NCBI GenBank assembly: GCA_017558205.1
Contig: JAFYWD010000088.1
Location: 1 to 37,125 of the forward strand
DNA: 37,125 nucleotides
DNA from: Lachnospiraceae bacterium
GTDB taxonomy: Bacteria; Bacillota; Clostridia; Lachnospirales; Lachnospiraceae
Reading direction: 5' to 3'
Shown here: positions 1 to 6,268 of the stretch, piece after piece
How positions within the stretch are numbered: the first letter of the stretch is position 1
Layout of the letters: every line of letters starts with the position of its first letter
Made by a program: the position numbers and the translations under genes
Notes under the pieces: generated by a model
The model's input: only the letters and a program-made list of their open reading frames with translations
The model's database searches: none
What the model was told of the DNA's origin: nothing

Positions 1-1346
1 ATATAGTCATATTCAATTAAACCATAATCAGTATTAGATTTAATGATGGAATATTCTTCATTTTCATAAAGTATTTTTATCTGTTTAAAATCAGCATAAC
101 CCTTATTTTTATTATATACCCCTATTAAAGAGCCTTTTTCTTTTATATCATGAGTATCTGAAGAATCCATTTTAATAATGGTATCACCCATTTCCAGTTC
201 TAAACCATCAATATATACCTTATTATCTTCCTTATTATAAATAGTTACAGGTATAAATTTTTGAGACTGGTTTCCGTCTTCATCGTATACCTGCTTTAAT
301 ACACCGTCTTGTCCCTCATTACCACTTTTAGTCAGATATTCCTCCGGAACCATTAAAAACTCCTTCGTAATTATAGCAGAATTAGGCACCTTTAATCCTT
401 CTTCCTCCTCAATAACCAGTTCAATATCTATATAACGTTCATTACAGTAAGATATCATAGAATTATTAAAAATTAATTGGATAAAGTGATCTCCTTCTCC
501 ATTAGTTATTAACTTCACTTCTGCCCAGGATACATTTTGATCCTTTAAAAATCTAACCTGAACATATTCTTCTTCCAGTAAAAAGTCAGCACGTTCAGGA
601 TCTGTTTGTATAATAACAGACCAATTTTCTGAGGTGACTAATTTATAAACAGAATCACCAGCACTTACCAGCTGATTGGACAACAGCAGCTTTTTTTCAT
701 AATCCTTCTGCTCCAAAATATCTTTAGTAATAGAGGCGGGAACAAAATTTTCAAAACCGTCATAAGAATATACAACAATGCCTGATTTGGGAGAATTACA
801 TACATTAATCAATCCGCTCTCGCCGGAACGGTTCAACAGCTCCAAATTATCTAAAATATTGTTATTCGCCTGTTCCAATACATTTCCCTGAATACTGTAC
901 AAAAAATCATAGGTAGCTATAAAATTTCTTTCATCAAAATCTCGGGAAAAATCCATCATATCATCACGAATATTGTATAATGCCTCTTCTGATAAAGAAT
1001 TTTCTCCCATGCTTTGTTCTTCAATTAAAGCCTGGAGACGTCCTCCTTCATCAATAGTACATACCATTTTATTAGCACCTATTCTGCTGCCTTCTCTGAC
1101 ATAATAATTAATATAACCCGAGTAGTTGCTTTTAATTATCTCTTCTTCCCGCACTGCCAAACCTGTATATACATTATTTACAAATAATGATCCTTTTTTT
1201 ACTTGATAACCACTAATATGTTTTGTAGTAAAATACATAATGATACATACAACCAGATATACAAAAATAACACCGAAAAAAATCGTCCCTATATTGATAT
1301 TGATCGGCTTTTTATATTGTTTAATTTTAGCATTATTTTCTGCCAA
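1..1346 (-). CDS. HlyD-like membrane-anchored adaptor protein, C-terminus cut by window edge
   Basis: The minus strand is open from a TTG at 1346 to base 1 with no stop (about 448 codons), so this is a partial gene. The start is set by GGAGG at about 1353-1357, six bases before TTG; the frame is also open further upstream, but no other start is as good. The N-terminus is basic and polar (AENNAKIKQYKKP), followed by one membrane segment at about residues 21-38, then an extracellular part. Residues near 60-90 (SGYINYYVREGSRIGANKMVCTI) look like a biotinyl-lipoyl half motif, a second appears near 185-230 (SPKSGIVVYSYDGFENF, then LVSAGDSVYKL), and a helical stretch lies between them. This is the layout of HlyD/membrane-fusion adaptors. 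No ABC or RND partner is in view. From memory, similar proteins in Lachnospiraceae lie near yggS and sepF, which I cannot test here. Family call moderate, function unknown. Confidence 0.75.
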   Translation of the reverse strand, partial: MAENNAKIKQYKKPININIGTIFFGVIFVYLVVCIIMYFTTKHISGYQVKKGSLFVNNVYTGLAVREEEIIKSNYSGYINYYVREGSRIGANKMVCTIDEGGRLQALIEEQSMGENSLSEEALYNIRDDMMDFSRDFDERNFIATYDFLYSIQGNVLEQANNNILDNLELLNRSGESGLINVCNSPKSGIVVYSYDGFENFVPASITKDILEQKDYEKKLLLSNQLVSAGDSVYKLVTSENWSVIIQTDPERADFLLEEEYVQVRFLKDQNVSWAEVKLITNGEGDHFIQLIFNNSMISYCNERYIDIELVIEEEEGLKVPNSAIITKEFLMVPEEYLTKSGNEGQDGVLKQVYDEDGNQSQKFIPVTIYNKEDNKVYIDGLELEMGDTIIKMDSSDTHDIKEKGSLIGVYNKNKGYADFKQIKILYENEEYSIIKSNTDYGLIEYDY

Positions 1347-1368
1347 AACAGGCCTCCATTCACTCTTG

Positions 1369-1394
1369 AAAAAAGAGGCTGTATACACAGCCTC
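1369..1394 (-). terminator. Rho-independent terminator between the P-loop gene and the HlyD-like gene
   Basis: On the minus strand an 8-bp perfect stem (GAGGCTGT with ACAGCCTC, loop GTAT) is followed directly by six T residues and then C. This is a canonical intrinsic terminator. It starts about 30 bases after the stop of the 139-residue gene and ends only about a dozen bases before the ribosome binding site of the next gene, so that gene needs read-through or a promoter inside this short gap. Confidence 0.85.
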
Positions 1395-1423
1395 CCGTTA
1401 TTGAAAATCTAAGAAATTATATT

Positions 1424-1843
1424 TTATAATGAAACGATTACCATGGGCTTAAAGCTTTCATCCAAATCACTTTCATTGCAGGAAATACTTACAACGAAAT
1501 CAACCTTGAACTTTTCGCTTAAAGCTTCTAATCTCTTAATAACATCAGTAACCGAAGAATTTTCCAACTTAGCAATTTTTAAGAAACTATCAAAATACAT
1601 CTGTTCTAAATCATGATCCTGAGAGATTATACCACAGACAAATCCTATGAACTCATCACTGTTATTAAAAGCATAATCTGAAACATCAATTAAACGAACT
1701 TTGTTATTAAGCTCGAACATATGCTTCGTACTCTTATCTAAATAATCAATATTACCGGATACATTTTTTACTTCACTGTTAACTTTATCTAATAAATATT
1801 TAGTTTTGCCTTTTCCCTTTTCGCCTACGATTAATTGAACCAT
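1424..1843 (-). CDS. Small P-loop protein of unknown function (139 aa)
   Basis: The protein opens directly with a Walker A motif, GEKGKGKT at residues 7-14, after a single beta strand (VQLIV). It is far shorter than a usual P-loop NTPase. I see no clear Walker B: the later hydrophobic strand (VDFVVSISC) carries no acidic residue in the normal place. Residues 80-120 are acidic and probably helical. The start is ATG at 1843 with an excellent TAGGAGGG site. The gene appears to have its own promoter (TTGTTT, 17 bases, TATAAT at 1909-1937) and is closed by a strong terminator, so it may be largely monocistronic. Relatives are, as I recall, labelled PilT-like or ATP-binding in Lachnospiraceae, but nothing here supports a pilus role. 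It could be a nucleotide-binding regulator or an ATPase with degenerate catalysis. Function unknown. Confidence 0.8.
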   Translation of the reverse strand: MVQLIVGEKGKGKTKYLLDKVNSEVKNVSGNIDYLDKSTKHMFELNNKVRLIDVSDYAFNNSDEFIGFVCGIISQDHDLEQMYFDSFLKIAKLENSSVTDVIKRLEALSEKFKVDFVVSISCNESDLDESFKPMVIVSL

Positions 1844-1908
1844 TGGTAATCCCTCCTAAAGTAAAAAATTAGTTTCAAAATCTTATAAAGTATTCTGAAT
1901 CTATTTAT

Positions 1909-1937
1909 ATTATAGTCTATAATCTTTGAAAAAACAA
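1909..1937 (-). promoter_or_regulatory. Putative sigma-A promoter for the P-loop gene
   Basis: On the minus strand, TTGTTT (1932-1937) and a perfect TATAAT (1909-1914) are separated by exactly 17 bases, with about 65 bases of leader to the ATG at 1843. The -35 box overlaps the start of a T-run that follows a weak stem at the end of the carboxypeptidase gene (ACAAT/GTTGT around its stop codon), so this spot may combine weak termination of the shape operon with a new start. Inferred from sequence only. Confidence 0.5.
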
Positions 1938-1940
1938 CAG

Positions 1941-2927
1941 TTAATTGTAGATTTCTCCTAACAAATCAATCATTTGTTCATACAACATTGCCCTTTCCTC
2001 CGACTTCAGAATTACAGAAATATATGGATTCCCTGAGGTATCCTTACTTAGCAGAATAAGGCAGTTGCCGGCAGCATTGGTAGTACCTGTTTTTCCTCCA
2101 ATCACAGTTACTTTATTAGGAGAATCATACTGCCCTCGCAAGAATAAGTTGGTAGTGGAAAAATCCATCTCTTTGACAACACCATCCCGGTCCTGATATT
2201 CTGTCTGGTATTCTGTCATATGGATAATTTCATTAAAGTTTTCATGTTGAATCGCCTGATTAAAAATAAGATATAAATCATATACCGTAGTATAATGATC
2301 ATCATGGGATAATCCATGTGGATTTACAAAATTGCTATTTGTAGCTCCTAATTGCCTGGCTTTTTCATTCATCATCACTGAAAATCCATCAATGCTTCCC
2401 CCTAAGTGAATCGCAATGGCATTTGCAGCATCATTGGCAGAAGAGATTAACAAAGCATGAAGTGCCTGATTCATGGTTAAAGTATCCCCCTCTTCCAATC
2501 CACAAAGAGTTGCCCCTGATTCAGTAACCTTTGCCTCAGCGGTAACTTTGATGATATCATCAGGATTTCCTTCCTCTAAAGCAACCAATGCAGTCAATAC
2601 TTTGGTAAGGCTGGCAGGCTGCAAACGTTGATGTAAATTTTTTGAATAAATAATATTTCTGCTGTTAATATCAAATAAGGCAGCTGCACCTGCCTTTGAC
2701 ATATTCACTACAGTTCCCTCTGTTTTATTTACATTCCCTACACAAATGGCCTGAGCAAAGGCATCTGTCTTCGTGTCAATATTATTGCTTATTACAGAAA
2801 ATGCTGAAATATTGCTATTTAAACTATAAGCTAATTCAATTTTGGGAGAACTACACCCGGTGAATACAAACAGACAAATCAAAAGAAAAGATAAGTACAG
2901 CTTATTTGTACATTTCACGCCACTCAA
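1941..2927 (-). CDS. D-alanyl-D-alanine carboxypeptidase, DacF-like lipoprotein
   Basis: Peptidase S11, a low-molecular-weight PBP that removes the terminal D-Ala from peptidoglycan stem peptides. All three active-site motifs are visible: SLTK at residues 106-109, SAN at 163-165 and KTGT at 279-282. The N-terminus has a hydrophobic signal ending in FTGC, so Cys25 is a likely lipidation site rather than the C-terminal amphipathic anchor of classical DacA; the protein ends soon after the catalytic domain with no such helix. The start is non-ATG: TTG at 2927 (AGAGG five bases upstream) or GTG at 2918. Either overlaps the end of mgsA, so translation is probably coupled. It is the last gene of the shape block. 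Sure of the family; exact paralogue name not assigned. Confidence 0.92.
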   Translation of the reverse strand: MSGVKCTNKLYLSFLLICLFVFTGCSSPKIELAYSLNSNISAFSVISNNIDTKTDAFAQAICVGNVNKTEGTVVNMSKAGAAALFDINSRNIIYSKNLHQRLQPASLTKVLTALVALEEGNPDDIIKVTAEAKVTESGATLCGLEEGDTLTMNQALHALLISSANDAANAIAIHLGGSIDGFSVMMNEKARQLGATNSNFVNPHGLSHDDHYTTVYDLYLIFNQAIQHENFNEIIHMTEYQTEYQDRDGVVKEMDFSTTNLFLRGQYDSPNKVTVIGGKTGTTNAAGNCLILLSKDTSGNPYISVILKSEERAMLYEQMIDLLGEIYN

Positions 2928-3297
2928 GATCCCCTCTGTCTAAAGATTTAATTAACAATTCTGCTGTTGCAAGATTTGTTGCCAACGGAATATTATGCAT
3001 ATCACAAAGCATTACGATATTGTGAACATCCGGTTCATGTGACTGACTTGTTAAAGGATCTCTCAAGAAAATAACAAGGTCAATCTGGTTATGTTCAATT
3101 TGAGCTCCCAGCTGCTGATCTCCTCCCAGGTGACCTGCCAGATATTTGTGAACGGTAAGATTTGTCACCTCTTCGATCAATCTGCCTGTAGTTCCTGTAG
3201 CAAAAAGATCATTTTTAGATAATATTCCCCTATACGCAATGCAAAAATTTTGCATGAGTTTTTTCTTTGCATCATGTGCAATTAATCCAATGTTCAT
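2902..3297 (-). CDS. mgsA: Methylglyoxal synthase
   Basis: MgsA converts dihydroxyacetone phosphate to methylglyoxal and phosphate, a glycolytic bypass used when sugar phosphates accumulate. At 131 residues it matches the usual short form. Visible conserved positions are AHDAKK with His8, the GGDQQ loop with Asp60 (the catalytic-base position), Asp80 in FLRDP, and HEPDVHNI at 87-94, which corresponds to the phosphate-binding part of the family. The ATG has a strong AGGGGG site. It lies 23 bases after rodA and overlaps the following carboxypeptidase by 26 bases, so it is embedded in the cell-shape operon. A cytosolic metabolic enzyme is unexpected here. Family certain; link to shape unknown. 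Confidence 0.95.
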   Translation of the reverse strand: MNIGLIAHDAKKKLMQNFCIAYRGILSKNDLFATGTTGRLIEEVTNLTVHKYLAGHLGGDQQLGAQIEHNQIDLVIFLRDPLTSQSHEPDVHNIVMLCDMHNIPLATNLATAELLIKSLDRGDLEWREMYK

Positions 3298-3320
3298 AAG
3301 TAACCTTCCCCCTAATTCTC

Positions 3321-4427
3321 TTAATATTTTTTACTTTGTAATCTTATATTTAAGACTACCCCTATCCCCGCATAAAGACTCATCAGGGAAGTAAGACCAT
3401 AGCTTACAAAAGGAAACGGAATTCCGGTTGTTGGTGCTATCCCCGTAGCCACCGCCATATTTACAAAGCTCTGAAAACCTATCAGACTTGCCATTCCGCA
3501 TGCAATTATGGACCCTGCTAAATCTTTTGATTGTCGGGCAATATTAATACACTCTAAAATTATAAACAGAACAAGTATAATACAGGCTATTGCTCCTACA
3601 AATCCAAGTTCTTCTCCTATGACAGCAAATATAAAGTCATTTTGTGGCTCAGAAATAAAATTACCGTTTTTAACAGAGGCAATTTCATTATTATTCAGTC
3701 CTTTACCCCAAAGCTGTCCGGAGCCTATGGCAGTAATAGAATTTAATTGCTGATACGCCGTAGTATCTGCATACTTATCCGGCTGAATCCATGACAATAT
3801 TCTACCGGCCTGATAAGGTTCAATTAATTGCTGTCCCGGTTGTAATACGATAACAAATATAATAGTAACAATAGGAACGATAACAGCCAATACTCCTAAT
3901 ACAATCTTATAACTTAGTCCCCCCACAAAAAGAAGGGAACAAAATACAACAACAATTACTATACTGGTCGAAAGATTTGGCTGTTTATAGACCAAAAATA
4001 AAGGAACACTAAGCAGGAAGGCTGCCATAGCCATAAATTTTACTGTGTTTAATCTTTCCCTATTCTTCATAATAAACTGTGCAAAGAATAAAATCAATAA
4101 AATTTTAGCCGATTCCGATGGTTGGAACTGAATTCCCAGAATATTCACCCATCTTTGTGCACCATTAATGTTAATTCCGAAAAAAGTTACAATTAACAAT
4201 AAAATAATATTGGCAAAATATAAAATCCAGTAAAAATATAGAATAAGGCTATAATCGATAAAGGAAAGAAGGAGCATAAAAAAAACTCCTGCTCCCATTC
4301 CCAGTATCTGACGGCTCATAAGATCATTTTTAGCACTTCCGATAGCTAAAATTCCCACAACAGAAAGTGCAACTACACAAATTATTAACTTAAAGTCATA
4401 GTCTTTTAATTTATATTGTCTTAACAT
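3321..4427 (-). CDS. rodA: SEDS peptidoglycan glycosyltransferase RodA
   Basis: A polytopic membrane protein (368 aa, about ten membrane segments) of the SEDS family, which polymerises lipid II into glycan strands together with a class B PBP. Signature stretches are present: [33 protein letters not shown] and [10 protein letters not shown] near the C-terminus. The usual HTDFIF is QNDFIF here, keeping the Asp. It is called RodA rather than FtsW or SpoVE because it shares an operon with mreBCD and PBP2; sequence alone does not exclude FtsW. The ATG follows AGAGGAT and lies 17 bases after minE. The expected partner is the PBP2 encoded five genes upstream in the same operon. Confidence 0.9.
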   Translation of the reverse strand: MLRQYKLKDYDFKLIICVVALSVVGILAIGSAKNDLMSRQILGMGAGVFFMLLLSFIDYSLILYFYWILYFANIILLLIVTFFGININGAQRWVNILGIQFQPSESAKILLILFFAQFIMKNRERLNTVKFMAMAAFLLSVPLFLVYKQPNLSTSIVIVVVFCSLLFVGGLSYKIVLGVLAVIVPIVTIIFVIVLQPGQQLIEPYQAGRILSWIQPDKYADTTAYQQLNSITAIGSGQLWGKGLNNNEIASVKNGNFISEPQNDFIFAVIGEELGFVGAIACIILVLFIILECINIARQSKDLAGSIIACGMASLIGFQSFVNMAVATGIAPTTGIPFPFVSYGLTSLMSLYAGIGVVLNIRLQSKKY

Positions 4428-4444
4428 AATCCTCTTTCATTCAT

Positions 4445-4708
4445 CTATTCATGAATATCCAAAATTGGTATATTCGCATAGAGTGTAGGGCGTTTATTAT
4501 TTCCTCTCTTGTTGTTCTTTTTTAAAATAATTTCTGTATGTTCTTCATCAATGTTAACATATTTTGAGATAACATGTATAATATCTGCCTTAATCAAGGT
4601 TAATGTTTTAGGTGAACAATTTATTCTATCAGAAATTAATAGTATTTTTAGCCTATCCTTAGCAATATTACCACTACTCTTCTTTTTAAAAAAAACAAAT
4701 TTTTTCAT
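4445..4708 (-). CDS. minE: Cell division topological specificity factor MinE
   Basis: MinE (87 aa, normal length) stimulates the MinD ATPase and drives pole-to-pole oscillation that keeps the division inhibitor away from midcell. The N-terminus (MKKFVFFKKKSSGNIAKDRLKILLISDR) has the basic amphipathic membrane-binding part followed by the MinD-contacting helix segment with the family pattern A-K-x-R-L-x-x-x-L. The C-terminal part carries the dimerisation domain. The ATG is preceded by AGAGGAC, and the gene follows minD by 27 bases. Having MinE in a Gram-positive distinguishes this organism from Bacillus, which uses DivIVA/MinJ instead. Confidence 0.93.
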   Translation of the reverse strand: MKKFVFFKKKSSGNIAKDRLKILLISDRINCSPKTLTLIKADIIHVISKYVNIDEEHTEIILKKNNKRGNNKRPTLYANIPILDIHE

Positions 4709-4735
4709 TATTAAGGTCCTCTCTTTCCTATTTCT

Positions 4736-5524
4736 TTAATTCTTCAGGAAAATTCCTGTAACCTTTGTCCAAAAGGAAACCGTTCCTGTCAGCTCCAAAG
4801 GAACTTCCTCTCCTGTAATTCGTAAAGAAATATTTCGATAGGCCCTTCCAGCCATAGACATTGTTTCTACCAGGGGATCACCATGATTGGTAGATATAAC
4901 TACCTGTTCATCATCAGGAATAATACCAATTAAAGGAATTCCTAAAATGTCCACCACATCCGTAGGAGACATCATATCACCTCTTTTAACAAGATCTAAA
5001 CGTACCCTGTTTAAGATAAGGTCTATTTTGCTCATTTCATAGGATTCCAACAGCCCAATAATACGATCTGCATCACGTATGGCTGAAACTTCGGGAGTCG
5101 TTACTATAATCCCTCTGTCAGCTCCTGCCACTGCATTTTTAAATCCCTGTTCAATACCTGCCGGACAATCCAGCAATATGTAATCAAACTGAGGTCGTAA
5201 ATTATCAATCAGCTTTATCATTTGATGCTCATTTACTGCACTTTTATCTCTAGTTTGGGCGGAAGGTAAAAGATATAATCCCTGATATCTTTTGTCCTTA
5301 ATCAATGCCTGTTTTACACGGCAGACACCTTCTACCACATCTACCAAATTATAAACAATTCGGTTTTCAAGCCCCATGACTACATCAAGATTTCTTAGAC
5401 CGATATCCGTATCGATCATCACAACTCTTTTTCCCAAAGCAGCCAAACCGCTCCCTAAATTAGCTGTTGTCGTAGTTTTACCTACACCGCCTTTACCACT
5501 TGTAACGACAATTACTTCACACAT
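4736..5524 (-). CDS. minD: Septum site-determining ATPase MinD
   Basis: MinD is a ParA/MinD-family ATPase that binds the membrane as an ATP dimer and recruits MinC. The deviant Walker A motif KGGVGKTTTT starts at Lys11, with the signature Lys11 and Lys16. Walker B is in DYILLDCPAGIE, and the C-terminus (VSFWTKVTGIFLKN) is the expected amphipathic membrane-targeting helix. The length of 262 aa is standard. The ATG is preceded by AAAGGA at about nine bases. The gene lies between minC and minE in the classical minCDE order. Confidence 0.97.
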   Translation of the reverse strand: MCEVIVVTSGKGGVGKTTTTANLGSGLAALGKRVVMIDTDIGLRNLDVVMGLENRIVYNLVDVVEGVCRVKQALIKDKRYQGLYLLPSAQTRDKSAVNEHQMIKLIDNLRPQFDYILLDCPAGIEQGFKNAVAGADRGIIVTTPEVSAIRDADRIIGLLESYEMSKIDLILNRVRLDLVKRGDMMSPTDVVDILGIPLIGIIPDDEQVVISTNHGDPLVETMSMAGRAYRNISLRITGEEVPLELTGTVSFWTKVTGIFLKN

Positions 5525-5573
5525 ATTCTATAATTCCTTTCTCATAGAAATGAAATATTGTCCTCCGGAAATT

Positions 5574-6245
5574 CTATAATATTAAAACCTCCAGCAATTC
5601 TTTTGTAATAGGCTCACTTACTATCTTATTGTCTTTTACATATGCAATTTTCGGTTGTATCTTAGGTTTAATTCCCCATCGTGTTTTTTCCTTTTGTCTA
5701 TATCGAAAGTCACCGATTTTAAGCTTTTCAGGTGACATTTCAAGCGCTGCCACAAAATGACCGGATTCACCGGAGGCACCTGCATAGGCCTCTCCGTATA
5801 ATCCTCCCAAAATAATAATATCTTTAGTAGCTGTTACACTGGAGCCGGGGTAAACATCCCCCAAAATAACAATGCTTGATTCTGTCTCAAGCTTGTTATT
5901 ATTTTTTAAGGTTCCTCTGAAAAAACGCCCTGTATTATCTGTAGTTTGGATTTCCGATAATTTAATGGCTTTAATAAAGGTTCTGTTAGTCTCTTCATTC
6001 TTTCCAACAATACAAATAACTCTTACTTCAGAGCTCTCATGGATAACATTCACGATTTTACGCTCTTCTTCATCACTAAATGCTCTTCCTTCAATACCTA
6101 AGGCTACTTTAGCATCACGGAAAAAATTACGATTTTGTTGAAATTTATTGGAAATCTCTGTTAAAAGCTCTTCAAATTCTAACTCCGGATTTAAAAACAA
6201 ATTAATTCCGTTGGGAAACTTTTTAATAACTACATTTTCTTTCAT
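5574..6245 (-). CDS. minC: Septum site-determining protein MinC
   Basis: MinC is the FtsZ assembly inhibitor delivered to the membrane by MinD. The N-terminal half (residues 1-105, with VVIKKFPNGINLFLNPE at the start) fits the MinC_N fold. The C-terminal half has the glycine-rich right-handed beta-helix repeats typical of MinC_C: IVILGDVYPGSSVTA, DIIILGGLYGEAYAG, then SGHFVAALEMSPEKLKIGD. The length of 223 aa is normal. The ATG is preceded by AAAAGGAGA. A gap of about 50 bases separates it from minD and shows only a short 6-bp imperfect inverted repeat. Confidence 0.95.
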   Translation of the reverse strand: MKENVVIKKFPNGINLFLNPELEFEELLTEISNKFQQNRNFFRDAKVALGIEGRAFSDEEERKIVNVIHESSEVRVICIVGKNEETNRTFIKAIKLSEIQTTDNTGRFFRGTLKNNNKLETESSIVILGDVYPGSSVTATKDIIILGGLYGEAYAGASGESGHFVAALEMSPEKLKIGDFRYRQKEKTRWGIKPKIQPKIAYVKDNKIVSEPITKELLEVLIL

Positions 6246-6268
6246 TCGTGTTTATTCTCCTTTTAATC

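Noticed and set aside
1-1346. Possible pseudogene at the left edge because no complete frame ends inside the window
   Set aside because: Reading the minus strand gives one uninterrupted frame to base 1; it is merely cut by the window.
1203-1412. Plus-strand open frame of 69 codons at the left end
   Set aside because: It lies antisense to the HlyD-like coding sequence and the terminator, has no ribosome site and low-complexity composition; a shadow frame.
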